64,000 nucleotides of DNA from Gammaproteobacteria bacterium. Lineage in GTDB: Bacteria > Pseudomonadota > Gammaproteobacteria > HK1. The notes under the pieces were generated by a model. That model saw nothing but the letters and a program-made list of their open reading frames with translations. It searched no databases and had not been told where the DNA came from. This document shows, piece by piece, positions 26,752 through 36,601 of this stretch. Position 1 is the first letter of the stretch; the number at the start of each line of letters is the position of its first letter. The position numbers and the translations under genes are program-made. The stretch covers positions 1 through 64,000 of the forward strand of contig JAJFJT010000025.1 in NCBI GenBank assembly GCA_021773795.1, given 5' to 3'.

Positions 26752-27804
26752 ATGAATCGATTTGCCAGACTGTGTCTGGCCATAGGCCTGATCAGTTATG
26801 GTTGGCCAGCACCTGCGCAGGTCCTAATGGAGCCCCGGCTGGTGGCCACCTGCAGTGTGCTGTTTGAAAACGATCTGTTCGGTCCCTCGGATCGCGACTA
26901 CACCAACGGCGTTATGCTGTCCTGCCTGTCGCGGGATGTGGGGGAGTATGCCGAGGTCAACCGTTTTGCCGCATGGCTGGACGAGGTGCTGGGCGAGATC
27001 CGGTATTTTCGTCGCGCTCCTACCGATGAGTCGCGAAAACTGCTCAATGTCGGGATGTCCATTGGCCAGAAAATCTTTACCCCGACGAATCTCCGGCGTA
27101 GCGATCTGATCCGGGATGAACGCCCATACGCCGGCTGGCTCTATTTCGGCACCGCACTCCACAGTCGCAACGAAAGACAGATGGACATCGCGGAGTTGCA
27201 GTTGGGGGTCGTTGGTCCGTGGGCGCTGGGGCGGGAGGCGCAAAATGGTGCCCACAGTCTTTTTGGGGTGGCGCAGGCCAATGGCTGGGATAACCAGCTT
27301 CGGAATGAGCCGGGCGTCATGCTGGTTCTGGAACACCGGGAAAAAACACCGCGCCTGTCATTCGGTGGGCACTTTGCCATGGATGCCATCGGTCATGGCG
27401 GTATGGCGCTGGGCAATGTCCTGACCTCTGTCGGTGTGGGTGCCGAGCTGCGTGCCGGATGGCATGTCCCTCGGGATTTTGGTGTCAGCCTGATCCGTCC
27501 CGGTGGCGACGTCAGCGGCCCGGTCTCGCCCGCAGCGAGACGGCCCGCCAATCGATTAGCCTTGTATGGATTCACGGCGGTATCGGGACGCTATGTGCTG
27601 CGTGACATCTTTCTCGACGGCAATAGTTTTCGCTCCAGCCATTCGGTAGACAAGAAGCCGTTGGTGGGTGATTTTCTGCTTGGATTCGGTGTCGCGTACA
27701 AAAGATTCGAATTGACGCTCTCGCGTGTCTACCGAACACGCGAGTTTAATGGCCAAGCCGATGCTCACAGCTTCGGATCGGTCAACCTGGCGATAAATTT
27801 CTAA
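26752..27804 (+). CDS. Lipid A deacylase LpxR family outer-membrane protein
   Basis: A 350-residue exported protein (signal peptide to about residue 22, PAPAQ) of the LpxR/DUF2219 family. These outer-membrane beta-barrels remove the 3'-acyloxyacyl chain of lipid A. The family active-site stretch FENDLF is present (Asn40, Asp41), followed by DRDYTNGVMLS, RPYAGWLYFG and a His-containing MDAIGHGGMALGN. Alternating beta-strand patterns and the terminal Phe (NLAINF) fit a barrel inserted by the BAM machinery. It is the first gene of the block between radC and rpmB. Confidence 0.85.
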   Translation: MNRFARLCLAIGLISYGWPAPAQVLMEPRLVATCSVLFENDLFGPSDRDYTNGVMLSCLSRDVGEYAEVNRFAAWLDEVLGEIRYFRRAPTDESRKLLNVGMSIGQKIFTPTNLRRSDLIRDERPYAGWLYFGTALHSRNERQMDIAELQLGVVGPWALGREAQNGAHSLFGVAQANGWDNQLRNEPGVMLVLEHREKTPRLSFGGHFAMDAIGHGGMALGNVLTSVGVGAELRAGWHVPRDFGVSLIRPGGDVSGPVSPAARRPANRLALYGFTAVSGRYVLRDIFLDGNSFRSSHSVDKKPLVGDFLLGFGVAYKRFELTLSRVYRTREFNGQADAHSFGSVNLAINF

Positions 27805-27865
27805 GGTATTTAAGTCTTGCCCCACCGCGCGGGTTGTGCTCGCCCACCCTTGGTTTTCCACCACC

Positions 27866-27900
27866 ACCTCGTCATCGGCGATGGCGGAACCGTTTCCGGA
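27866..27900 (+). pseudogene. Short fragment resembling the 3' end of radC
   Basis: The stretch encodes HHLVIGDGGTVS, close to [12 protein letters not shown] near the end of radC at 26590-26625; over 27 nt, 24 are identical (GTCATCGG.GATGG). The rest of radC is absent and the similarity stops after GTTTCC. It looks like a remnant of a second radC end. Chance or convergent similarity is possible, since the match is short. Confidence 0.4.
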
Positions 27901-28101
27901 ATTTTTTCATCACATGATATTAAAGTCCCTTGGAGGAAGAATTTTCGCCGGGAAGCTGCTTTACTTGGAGTGAGGCAGAGGAAAATGAATGGACCGATGC
28001 TTCGGCGGCTGCGTGTATGGTGGCGCAGATTTCGAGTGGGGCTTTTATTGGGTCAGGGCGCGCGGTTAGGCGCTCGCAACTAGGGTAAGGAGCGTAATCT
28101 G

Positions 28102-28485
28102 ATGTCGATGACGGGAATCTGGAGTTCGGAAATATTTGGTCTCTACGGCTGGGAGAACACAGGAATATTAATCTTTGACCATGGCAGCGCCATAGGTGGG
28201 GGTAACCATCACTATTCGGAGGGCAGCTACAAGTTGTCCAAGGGTCGCCTTAGCCTCTCGCTGACCTTTCATTACCATGGCCACCCAAGAACCCTGTTCG
28301 GGGAGGCGAGAAAGGAATTCAGCGTGCTGTTCAAGGGCGAAGTAGCTGAGGATACTGAGGTGACCGGTTCATTATTTCGGCCGGAGCGGCCGGATATGGC
28401 TATTACCTGTCGTTTCAAGCGCAGGGCGAAGTTGTCAACCTCCAGCCGGAAGAGGGCCCGTAAATGTTCGAAGCAGCGGAAGTAG
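28102..28485 (+). CDS. GrlR-like small regulator or hypothetical protein
   Basis: A 127-residue cytoplasmic protein. Its pattern (MTGIWSSEI..., then a glycine-rich strand GGNHHYSEGSYKL, then FKGEVAEDTEVTGSLF) resembles the eight-stranded barrel of the GrlR-like family, small proteins similar to a type III secretion regulator but widely found without such systems. The match is by general pattern, not by a firm motif. The basic C-terminal tail (RFKRRAKLSTSSRKRARK) overlaps the next gene by 22 nt. AAGGAGCG precedes the ATG. Confidence 0.45.
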   Translation: MSMTGIWSSEIFGLYGWENTGILIFDHGSAIGGGNHHYSEGSYKLSKGRLSLSLTFHYHGHPRTLFGEARKEFSVLFKGEVAEDTEVTGSLFRPERPDMAITCRFKRRAKLSTSSRKRARKCSKQRK

Positions 28486-29948
28486 GTCGCAAGGTCTCGA
28501 AGCAGGAATTCAAGGAGCAGGAGCCGGGCCTGCATACGGATCTGCTGACCATCCAGCGCGCGCTACGGGAATCGGATTTTCCGGTCATCATCATCGTGTC
28601 CGGTGTGGAGGGGGCGGGCAAGGGCGAGGTGGTCAACCGCCTGAACTACTGGCTGGATGCCCGGGGTATGCAGACCTTCGCTTATTGGGACGAAACTGAC
28701 GAGGAGCGCCAGCGCCCGCGCTTCTGGCGCTTCTGGCGTTCCCTGCCGCCGCGGGGAACCATCGGCATCCTGTTCGGTTCCTGGTACACCCGGCCCATCA
28801 TCGACCGCGCCCTCGGCAAAACCGATGCCCCGGAGTTCGGGCGGGAACTCAGTCGTATTAACGAGTTTGAACGCGCGCTGACCGAGGATGGGGCGCTGAT
28901 CGTCAAGTTCTGGTTTCACCTGTCCAAGGAGGCGCAGCAATCCAGGCTGCGCAAGGATAGCAAACAGGACAAGAAGAACTGGAATGTCTCGCCGCTGGCG
29001 AAAAAATTTGCCAAGTCCTATAAACAGTTTTTCCGTGTTTCGGAGCAGGCCATCCGGGAGACTGACACGGGCGGGTCTCCCTGGCACATCATCGAGGCCG
29101 AGGACCGCCGCTACCGTGACTTGATGGTGGGAAAAATCCTGCTCAAGGCCCTCCAGAAGCGTCTCGGGGAGCGGCACAGTACGCAAAGTCACGATGCCGA
29201 ACCGGAGCCCACTCCACCGTCCGCTGCCCGGGCCTCGCTGACGGTACTCGATCATCTGGATCTCAGCCCCGTCCTGAGTGATGAAAAATATGACAAGCAG
29301 CTGTTGCGTTATCAGCGCCAGCTCAATGCGCTGAGCTGGAAGGCACGGGAAAAGAAGCGCTGTGTAGTGGCCATGTTCGAGGGTTGGGATGCGGGCGGCA
29401 AGGGCGGGGCCATCCGGCGTATTACCGCCGCGATAGATGCGCGACTGTATCGCGTCATTTCTGTGGCGGCCCCCACCGACGAGGAAAAGGCGCAGCATTA
29501 TTTATGGCGATTCTGGCGCCAGCTGCCGCGTGTCGGTTACATGACCATCTACGATCGTTCCTGGTACGGGCGGGTGCTGGTGGAGCGGGTTGAGGGTTTT
29601 GCCAGCCAGCACGAATGGATGCGCGCCTACCAGGAGATCAATGACTTTGAACAGCACCTCGCAGACCACGGCACCATCCTGCTCAAATACTGGCTCCACA
29701 TCAGCAAAGACGAGCAGTTGCGGCGCTTCAAGGAACGCGAGAAAATTCCGTGGAAGGCCCACAAGATCACCGATGAAGACTGGCGCAACCGGGAAAAATG
29801 GGATGCTTACGGCGAAGCGGTCAACGAAATGGTCGCCCATACCAGTACCGAATACGCGCCCTGGAATCTGATTCCCGGCAATGACAAGCGCTATGCCCGG
29901 GTGGAGGTGCTGAAACGTCTTTGCAAGCGACTCAAGGAAGCCCTTTAG
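28464..29948 (+). CDS. pap: Polyphosphate:AMP phosphotransferase (two PPK2 domains)
   Basis: Uses polyphosphate to convert AMP to ADP. The 494 residues are two PPK2 domains in tandem, the class II arrangement. The first (about 1-240) has Walker A VEGAGKGEVVNRL but GSWYTRP where the active domain has the Walker B-like DRSWYGR, so it is probably the non-catalytic half, as known for this class. The second (about 270-494) has WDAGGKGGAIRRI and YDRSWYGRVLVERVEGF intact. The N-terminus MFEAAEVGRKVSK is typical. It would link polyphosphate stores to nucleotide balance. Confidence 0.93.
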   Translation: MFEAAEVGRKVSKQEFKEQEPGLHTDLLTIQRALRESDFPVIIIVSGVEGAGKGEVVNRLNYWLDARGMQTFAYWDETDEERQRPRFWRFWRSLPPRGTIGILFGSWYTRPIIDRALGKTDAPEFGRELSRINEFERALTEDGALIVKFWFHLSKEAQQSRLRKDSKQDKKNWNVSPLAKKFAKSYKQFFRVSEQAIRETDTGGSPWHIIEAEDRRYRDLMVGKILLKALQKRLGERHSTQSHDAEPEPTPPSAARASLTVLDHLDLSPVLSDEKYDKQLLRYQRQLNALSWKAREKKRCVVAMFEGWDAGGKGGAIRRITAAIDARLYRVISVAAPTDEEKAQHYLWRFWRQLPRVGYMTIYDRSWYGRVLVERVEGFASQHEWMRAYQEINDFEQHLADHGTILLKYWLHISKDEQLRRFKEREKIPWKAHKITDEDWRNREKWDAYGEAVNEMVAHTSTEYAPWNLIPGNDKRYARVEVLKRLCKRLKEAL

Positions 29949-30042
29949 GTGGCGCGACCTTGGGTTCCCGGGCTCGGGCAAGGCTCAAGATTCGACCTAA
30001 ATTATTTTCCGTCATCCGCTCACACCAGGGAGTTAGCTAGTT

Positions 30043-30421
30043 ATGAGTAGCGAGAAATATAAAGCGGGCATGTCTGTCAGGAGAGAGGTGCTGGGAGACG
30101 CGTATGTAGACAAGGCACTTTCTGCCGCAACAGACTTTACTAAACCACTACAGGATCTGGTTACTGAAAACTGCTGGGGTGAAATATGGACACGAAGTGC
30201 TATCCCTAAAAAGGACCCGCAGCCTTGTTACTATCGCTACGTTGGCAGCACTTAAAGCCCCGATGGAATTAGAAGTGCATGTCCGCGGTGCATTGCGAAA
30301 TGGGTGCACAGTAGAGGAAATACAGGAGGTGCTTTTACAGTCCACAGTATATTGTGGCGTGCCTGCCGGGATAGATGCATTCAGGGCGGTAAAGGAAGTC
30401 ATTGAAGGTTGGGAAGGGTAA
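30043..30421 (+). pseudogene. Carboxymuconolactone decarboxylase-like gene with a frameshift
   Basis: The start MSSEKYKAGMSVRREVLGDA...NCWGEIWTRSAIPK is in one frame and the rest, RTRSLVTIATLAALKAPMEL...EIQEVLLQSTVYCGVPAG..., is in the next. Joined, they give a full-length (about 125 residue) 4-carboxymuconolactone decarboxylase/AhpD-like protein. The join falls in AAAAA at 30208-30212; one A fewer restores the frame. It could be a real broken gene, or a sequencing error in the homopolymer. The family includes PcaC of the protocatechuate route and related small enzymes; the true substrate is unknown. Confidence 0.8.
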
Positions 30422-30529
30422 TCAACGGCTAACAAGGCGATTCAAAGTTGAGTCCGTCTCTTGGGTTCGTAGGGTGAAGGCAAGAGTCAAGATATGAGGT
30501 TTCGTATCGTGCCTTCCCAACGGGACAAG

Positions 30530-32704
30530 CTAACTGATTCGTTCCTTTGCCTCCCGTCGCCGCGCATGCAATAAAAACTCCGTATAACCATTGGGCTGCT
30601 CACGGCCCTTGAAGACGAGATCGCAGGCGGCCTGAAAGGCGATGCTGTTGTCGAAGTTTGGCGCCATGTTGCGGTAATTCGGGTCTTCTGTGTTTTGGGC
30701 GTCCACCATGCCTGCCATGCGTTTCAGCGTGGCCATGACCTGCTCCTCATTGCAGATGTCGTGATACAGCCAGTTGGCGATGTGCTGGCTGGATATGCGT
30801 AGCGTCGCGCGGTCTTCCATGAGGCCAATATCGTGGATATCCGGCACCGTGGAGCAACCCACGCCCTGCTCCACCCAGCGCACCACGTAGCCAAGCATGC
30901 CCTGGGCGTTGTTATCCAGTTCTTGCTGGATGTCCTCTGCGCTGAGTGGCGTATCACCGAGCAATGGCAGACACAGCAAGTCCTCCAGACTGGCGGGCAC
31001 GCGGCCGGCCAGTTCCTGCTGGCGGGCGTCTACATCGATGCGATGATAGTGCATCGCATGCAGGGTGGCGGCAGTCGGGGAGGGCACCCAGGCGGTATTG
31101 GCGCCAGCCAGCGGGTGGCCGATCTTCTCTTTCAGCATCTGCCGCATTTTCGCCGGCATCGGCCACATGCCCTTGCCGATTTGTGCCCTGCCGCGCAGCC
31201 CACAGGCGAGGCCGACGTCCACATTGGCGTCTTCGTAAGCTGCAATCCATGCCTCGTTTTTCATCGCTGCCTTGCGCACCATGGCGCCTGCTTCCATGCT
31301 GGAGTGGATCTCGTCACCGGTACGATCCAGGAAACCGGTGTTGATGAAGATCAGGCGCTCCTTCGCGGCGCGGATACAGGCCATCAGATTCAGGGTGGTA
31401 CGGCGCTCTTCGTCCATGATGCCGAGCTTAAGTGCAAAGCCCGGCAGACCCAGACTATCCTCGATACGGGAAAATAAATCGTTGGTGAAGGCCACCTCTT
31501 CCGGCCCGTGCATCTTCGGCTTCACGATGTAGACGCTACCGGTGCGGGAATTACCGAGATCTCCCGTACCTTTGAGATCGTGTAGTGCGATGAGCGCGGT
31601 CATCATGCCGTCCAGTATGCCCTCGGGAATTTCCCCGCCATTACCGTTGAGCACTGCGTCGGTCATCATGTGGTGGCCAACGTTGCGTAGCAGCATCAGG
31701 CTGCGCCCCGGCAGGCTGAAGGCTGTGCCATCGGGCGCGGTGTAGCGGCGATCCGGATTCAGGCTGCGGGTGAGGGTTTTACCGCCTTTCTCAAAGGTGG
31801 TGCAAAGGTCACCTTTCATCAGTCCCAGCCAGTTGCGATACACCAGCACCTTGTCTTCGGCATCCACTGCTGAGACCGAATCTTCGCAGTCCTGGATGGT
31901 GGTGATAGCGGACTCCAGGATCATGTCCTTCACGCCCGCGGAATGGGTTTTTCCAATCCTGTGCTGGCGGTCAATCTGTAGCTCGATATGCAGGCCGTGG
32001 TTTTTATGCAAAATACCTGTGGGCGATGCGGCATCCCCGGTATATCCGGCAAACTGCCCGGTATCGGCAAGGGTGGTTTTGCTGCCATCTTCCAGGGTTG
32101 CGTAAAGCTCACCGTCTTCGACCTGATATGCGGTTACCGTCCCGTGATTGGCGGTAGCGAGTGGTATGGCTTTATCGAGAAAGGCGGTGGCGTACTCCAC
32201 TACCCGGGTGCCGCGCAGCGGGTTAAAGGACGCACTTTGTGCGATGCCATCGCTTTCCGGAAGCACGTCGGTGCCATAGAGGGCATCGTAGAGGCTACCC
32301 CAGCGGGCATTGGCGGCGTTTAAGGCATAGCGTGCAATGGTTACCGGCACCACCAGTTGCGGGCCGGCGATGGTATTGATCTCGGGATCGACTCCCGTGG
32401 TGGTGATGTGGAAGTCGTTGCCTTCCGGCAGCAAATAACCGATCTCATACAGGAATGCCTTGTAGACCGCAGCATCAAAGGCCTGCCCACGGTGTGCCCG
32501 ATGCCAGCTATCGAGTTGCACCTGCAGCGCATCGCGTTTTTCCAGCAGCGCCCGGTTACGCGGGCCAAGATCGACGAGAATCTTCTCCAGCGCAGCCCAG
32601 AAATCCACCGCTTCGATACCGGTGCCGGAGACTATCTCATCGGCGACCAGACGATAGAGCTCCGCTGCAACTTGCAGGTTGCCTGCTTGAATCCGCTCTG
32701 TCAT
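30530..32704 (-). CDS. glcB: Malate synthase G
   Basis: Condenses glyoxylate with acetyl-CoA to malate. The 724 residues match the single-chain G form, with [35 protein letters not shown], the [19 protein letters not shown] block and GMWPMPAKM. It starts 15 nt after the stop of the TRAP large permease on the same strand, so it is probably in that operon, which would tie glyoxylate use to the imported substrate. No isocitrate lyase or glycolate oxidase lies in the window. Confidence 0.96.
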   Translation of the reverse strand: MTERIQAGNLQVAAELYRLVADEIVSGTGIEAVDFWAALEKILVDLGPRNRALLEKRDALQVQLDSWHRAHRGQAFDAAVYKAFLYEIGYLLPEGNDFHITTTGVDPEINTIAGPQLVVPVTIARYALNAANARWGSLYDALYGTDVLPESDGIAQSASFNPLRGTRVVEYATAFLDKAIPLATANHGTVTAYQVEDGELYATLEDGSKTTLADTGQFAGYTGDAASPTGILHKNHGLHIELQIDRQHRIGKTHSAGVKDMILESAITTIQDCEDSVSAVDAEDKVLVYRNWLGLMKGDLCTTFEKGGKTLTRSLNPDRRYTAPDGTAFSLPGRSLMLLRNVGHHMMTDAVLNGNGGEIPEGILDGMMTALIALHDLKGTGDLGNSRTGSVYIVKPKMHGPEEVAFTNDLFSRIEDSLGLPGFALKLGIMDEERRTTLNLMACIRAAKERLIFINTGFLDRTGDEIHSSMEAGAMVRKAAMKNEAWIAAYEDANVDVGLACGLRGRAQIGKGMWPMPAKMRQMLKEKIGHPLAGANTAWVPSPTAATLHAMHYHRIDVDARQQELAGRVPASLEDLLCLPLLGDTPLSAEDIQQELDNNAQGMLGYVVRWVEQGVGCSTVPDIHDIGLMEDRATLRISSQHIANWLYHDICNEEQVMATLKRMAGMVDAQNTEDPNYRNMAPNFDNSIAFQAACDLVFKGREQPNGYTEFLLHARRREAKERIS

Positions 32705-32719
32705 CGGGGTGTCATCCGA

Positions 32720-34084
32720 CTAGCCATATACCTGGCGAGGTAACCACAGCACCACCTCGGGGAAGATAATGCAGATGGCGAGCCCCACCGCCTGCAGAAA
32801 CAGGAAAGGTAGCGATGAGCGATAGATTTGTCCCATGGTGACCTCGGGTGGTGCCACGCTTTTCAGATAAAACAGCGCGTATCCAAAGGGTGGGCTGATA
32901 AAGGACATCTGCATATTCACCATGTAGACCACGCCAAACCACAGCGCCATATCCTCCGGGGCCACGCCAGGCATCCCGAATAGGCCGTCGAAGCTCATGG
33001 TCTTCATCAGCGGAATGAAGATGGGTACCGCTAGCAACAGAATGCCGACCCAATCGAGGAACATGCCGAGCACCACCAGGATGACCATCATCAGCACCAG
33101 AATGCCGTAGGGGCCGAGACCCGTACCAAGGATGCTGGTATTGATGAATTCCTGGCCGCCGTTGACCACGTAGAAACCCACGAACAGGGTGGCGCCGAAG
33201 ATAATCCATAGCACCATGCCGGTTACCCGCAGGGTAGTCATGGCGGCAGAGCGTACGTTTTCCAGTGATAAGCGGCGGTGCATGGCGGCTACTATCAGTG
33301 CACCGAAGGTGCCGACACCGGCGGCCTCCACCGGGGTGGCGATGCCGGCAAAGATAATGCCCAGTACCAGGGTGACCAGTGCCAGCGGCGCGAACATATT
33401 GCTCAGCAGACGAATCTTCTCGCGGGTATCGACCCGTTCTTCCAGCGGTAGCGGTGGCCCGGCCGAGGGCACGATGTAGCAGACTCCGGTGACATAGAGA
33501 ATGTACATGCCGGAGAGAATGAGGCCGGGAATCACTGCGCCGATAAATAGCTCACCCACGGACTGCTGGGCGATGACCGCGAACAGGATGGCGAGGATCG
33601 ATGGCGGGATGAGGATCCCCAGGGTGCCGCCGGCCAGGATAGACCCGCAGGCAATGGTGGGATGGTATTTGCGGCGAATCATGGCCGGTAGGGCGATCAT
33701 GCCCATGGTGACCTCGGTGGCACCGATGACGCCGCACATGGCCGCCAGCAAGGTCGAGGCGATAATGGTGGAGGTGGCGAGGCCGCCGCGCAGGCTGCCG
33801 AGGAGCTTGTACACCATGTCGTACAGCTCTTCGATGATGCCCGCTCGCTCCAGCATGGAGGCCATGAATATAAATAATGGTATGGCAGATAACTGGTAGT
33901 TGGTCATCAGCGGGAAGATTCGCGATGGCAGGATGTTGAGCATCTGCGCATCGCCGAACACGAACAGAAAGACGCAGGCCAGTCCCCCGGTGACGAAGGC
34001 CAGTGGCAGGCCCGCCATCAGCAGCACCAGCAGTGAACCGAACATCAGTACGGTTAGCCATAGAATGTCGATTTCAAGTCCCAC
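32720..34084 (-). CDS. TRAP transporter large permease (DctM type)
   Basis: Main membrane subunit of a TRAP carboxylate transporter, which uses the sodium or proton gradient. The 454 residues contain about 12 hydrophobic segments and typical DctM blocks: ILPSRIFPLMTNYQLSAIPLFIFMAS near residue 60, CGVIGATEVTMGMIALPAMIRRKY, GGTLGILIPPSI and IPLMKTMSFDGLFG. It belongs to the FcbT3/TakM-like group rather than classic DctM, judged from overall sequence. It overlaps the small permease gene by 11 nt. Confidence 0.92.
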   Translation of the reverse strand: MGLEIDILWLTVLMFGSLLVLLMAGLPLAFVTGGLACVFLFVFGDAQMLNILPSRIFPLMTNYQLSAIPLFIFMASMLERAGIIEELYDMVYKLLGSLRGGLATSTIIASTLLAAMCGVIGATEVTMGMIALPAMIRRKYHPTIACGSILAGGTLGILIPPSILAILFAVIAQQSVGELFIGAVIPGLILSGMYILYVTGVCYIVPSAGPPLPLEERVDTREKIRLLSNMFAPLALVTLVLGIIFAGIATPVEAAGVGTFGALIVAAMHRRLSLENVRSAAMTTLRVTGMVLWIIFGATLFVGFYVVNGGQEFINTSILGTGLGPYGILVLMMVILVVLGMFLDWVGILLLAVPIFIPLMKTMSFDGLFGMPGVAPEDMALWFGVVYMVNMQMSFISPPFGYALFYLKSVAPPEVTMGQIYRSSLPFLFLQAVGLAICIIFPEVVLWLPRQVYG

Positions 34085-35225
34085 GATCTAACCTCCCGTC
34101 GAGCCGGGCCGCTGAGGGTTCGAGCAATACGGCGAGGTCTTTGAGTACCTGGGCGATGCCCTGCAACAGCAGCAGCAGCGCACCCAGCGGGAGTGAAAAT
34201 TTGATTGGCCAATAGGAAATGGCCCATTCGCTGAAGGAGACCTCGCGGACCTCAAAGGAGTCGTAAAAGAAGGTCCAGCCCACGAACATCAGGGTGATGG
34301 TGAAGATGAAAAAGAATACCGAGGTGAGCAGATCCACGATGGCTTTGCAGCGTTGCGGCATGTGTACATACAGCACATCGACGCGCACATGGTTGCCTTC
34401 GCGCAGTACAAATCCGCCGGCGAGCAGATATTGCATACCGAACATCAGGAACATGCCCTCATGGGCCCAGTTGGTGGGCGAGTTAAATACGTAGCGGGCG
34501 ACCACCTCGTAGTAATAGACCCCCACCGCAATGATCGACCAGTAGGCGACAAATTCTCCGACCACGCCGTTGAGGCGGGATACGGCACGGCCAAAGGCAG
34601 TGGGGTCCGGGGCGGGTTCCGCGTCGGTTTCAAGGGGGCAATGAAAGCAGGCGTCATCGTCAGGGGGCACCTCCAGCGCATTTCGCGTACGTACCAGTTT
34701 GGGCAGCCGTAGAGCGTCGATGAGCATTAGCAGCACCAATAAACCACCAATTAAGCGGGCAATGGTAATGCTGCGCTGATGGGCTTCTTGGGCGCTAAGC
34801 CGCTCGGCCTTCAGGGGGTTGAGGCGTTGGCGGGCTTTTTCCAGTTTGGCGGTGGCACCGCGGCGGCCCTTTTTGACTAATTTTTGCGCGCGAGTGATAC
34901 GAGACTCCACCATGTTGACGGCGTTGTTGGCACCGGAAACCGCGTCCCGGGTGCTGCGTACCTGGGTATTGACCGAGAGGATGCCAACGAACAGCGCCAC
35001 GAACAGCAGCGCCCCGATACTCTTGAGATAGAGTCGGTGAATGCCGAGGAAGCCACCGATGATGAGGAAGATATAAGCAAGTGATAGTGATAGCGGCGGT
35101 TTTGACAGCTTGTCTCCGGGTGCGGGGACGCTGGTGTTGTGAAAAATCAGCAGCGCCATGAGTGGAAATAGTACGAGTCCGCCCCAGTACATCCAATGGG
35201 GGAGCACGAAGGTGAGTTCTGGCAT
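34074..35225 (-). CDS. TRAP small permease (DctQ type) with N-terminal TM2-like domain
   Basis: The small membrane subunit of the TRAP transporter. A normal DctQ is about 160-200 residues; this one has 383. Residues about 215-370 are the DctQ part (AYWSIIAVGVYYYEVVARYVFNSPTNWAHEG, LREGNHVRVDVLY). The N-terminal 200 residues contain LAYIFLIIGGFLGIHRLYLK near residues 49-68, very like a TM2 domain, then a charged helical stretch (RAQKLVKKGRRGATAKLEKARQ type, about 112-145) and one more membrane helix. The fusion is intact in frame. Confidence 0.85.
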   Translation of the reverse strand: MPELTFVLPHWMYWGGLVLFPLMALLIFHNTSVPAPGDKLSKPPLSLSLAYIFLIIGGFLGIHRLYLKSIGALLFVALFVGILSVNTQVRSTRDAVSGANNAVNMVESRITRAQKLVKKGRRGATAKLEKARQRLNPLKAERLSAQEAHQRSITIARLIGGLLVLLMLIDALRLPKLVRTRNALEVPPDDDACFHCPLETDAEPAPDPTAFGRAVSRLNGVVGEFVAYWSIIAVGVYYYEVVARYVFNSPTNWAHEGMFLMFGMQYLLAGGFVLREGNHVRVDVLYVHMPQRCKAIVDLLTSVFFFIFTITLMFVGWTFFYDSFEVREVSFSEWAISYWPIKFSLPLGALLLLLQGIAQVLKDLAVLLEPSAARLDGRLDRGT

Positions 35226-35353
35226 GGTGTGAGTTCCGCCGGGTCAGCCGATGCACATGGGAACGCCGCGGATAGTTCCGGGTCGTCATGAGGGGGCATC
35301 GCCGTACGCAGCGAACGATGCCCCCGGATGGTTTTTAGCCCTGTGAGAGGCGC

Positions 35354-36499
35354 CTACATCTTCAGGCTATGGCCCTTGATAGTGCTGGCATCCACGTAGC
35401 CCAGTGATCCGGAGCGCATGTAGTCGAGCTGGATCTTAAAGGCGCGGGCGGCATATTTATCCTTGTTTGCCCATTTGAACCACAGCGGTACGGCCAGTTC
35501 CGTAAAGGCCTCCACGTCGTCCTGGGACAGCCGGGTGACCTCGGTGCCGGCCTCGTCAAACTTCTTCCAGGCCTTCTGATCGGCGGCCTGGATGCCCGCA
35601 TGGTGCATATCAGAATAGACGTGCACCTCAGACTCGACGAAGCGTTTCATCGCCGGTGATAGTTTGTTCCAGGATCTTTGGCCCACGGTGAGATCCATGA
35701 GATCCACTGGCTGATAGATCGACATGAAGCCCGCCGGACCCATGGAGATGTACTTGGTGACCTGATGGAAGCCCAGTGCATGGTTGATGGCCGGTCCCAC
35801 ATAGTCCGCCACGTCGATGGTGCCCTTCTCCAGTGCAGCAAAAATCTCGGAGCCAGGTAACAGTGTGGTTTTGGCTCCCGCCGCCTGGAACAACTCGGCG
35901 ACCATGCCGCCAGGCAGGCGCATCTTGCGGCCACGGAAATCGTCGATGGAGCGAATCGGCACCTTGGAGTGAATGATATTGGGGCCGTGATGGATAGGAC
36001 CGACGTAATGAAGGCCCATCTTGCCAAAGGCCTCTCGGGCCAGTTCCAGACCGCCGAGGGCATAGTAGAACACATCCCATTCGTGGGGGTTCCTGAGGCC
36101 GAGGGGATAGGAGCTGAGGAATACCGCCACCGGCATGCGGCCGGCCCAATAAAGGGTGAAGGGGTTCATGGCATCAAGCACGCCATTTTTGACCGCATCG
36201 AAGAGCTGGAACTCACCGACCACATCTTTGGCACCAAAGGGTTTGAAAGCCAGCTCGCCACCGGTTTTTTCCACAATGCCATTGCACCAGTCTTTGAAGA
36301 TGTCGAGGCCGATACCACCTGGCCACGAAGTCTGAATTTTCCAGGTGGTGGTACGGGCAGCCTCTGCATTGCCGATGAACGGTGCTCCGGCAATAGCGAC
36401 TGCACCGGCCGCTGCGGCCCCTGTCAGGAAAGTACGGCGACCGGTTTTTGCCGGCGGACTTTTATCAGACAGGTTCCCTGTTTTCTGTTTGCTGGTCAT
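35354..36499 (-). CDS. TRAP transporter substrate-binding protein (DctP type)
   Basis: Periplasmic receptor of the transporter. The 381-residue protein has a twin-arginine-like leader (GRRTFLTGAAAAGAVAIAG, cleavage near NAEA). The mature part has the DctP/TakP-like pattern: WKIQTSWPGGIGLDIF, PFTLYWAGRMP, FRGRKMRLPGG with the conserved Arg that binds the carboxylate, and EKGTIDVADYVGP. The FcbT1/TakP-like group binds 2-oxoacids or similar acids; this one's ligand is unknown. It is first in the dctPQM-glcB operon and separated by 128 nt from dctQ. Confidence 0.93.
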   Translation of the reverse strand: MTSKQKTGNLSDKSPPAKTGRRTFLTGAAAAGAVAIAGAPFIGNAEAARTTTWKIQTSWPGGIGLDIFKDWCNGIVEKTGGELAFKPFGAKDVVGEFQLFDAVKNGVLDAMNPFTLYWAGRMPVAVFLSSYPLGLRNPHEWDVFYYALGGLELAREAFGKMGLHYVGPIHHGPNIIHSKVPIRSIDDFRGRKMRLPGGMVAELFQAAGAKTTLLPGSEIFAALEKGTIDVADYVGPAINHALGFHQVTKYISMGPAGFMSIYQPVDLMDLTVGQRSWNKLSPAMKRFVESEVHVYSDMHHAGIQAADQKAWKKFDEAGTEVTRLSQDDVEAFTELAVPLWFKWANKDKYAARAFKIQLDYMRSGSLGYVDASTIKGHSLKM

Positions 36500-36601
36500 G
36501 GCGTCTCCTCCAAATTCTATGTCATATCATCTAAGGGGCATTCTTAATCCTTTCTGTTTTTGCACGAACGGGCCCCACAATATTGGAACCCGTGTCTAAA
36601 C

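Noticed and set aside
27817-28083. Open frame of 88 codons after lpxR-like gene
   Set aside because: No signal, no repeat-free similarity; the only recognisable part is the short radC-like stretch, and the start lies in the lpxR stop region. A 32-residue basic frame from 27985 is possible but unsupported.
30200-30215. Programmed frameshift in the CMD-like gene
   Set aside because: The A5 run lacks a slippery heptamer and nearby stimulatory structure; simple mutation or sequencing error is more likely.
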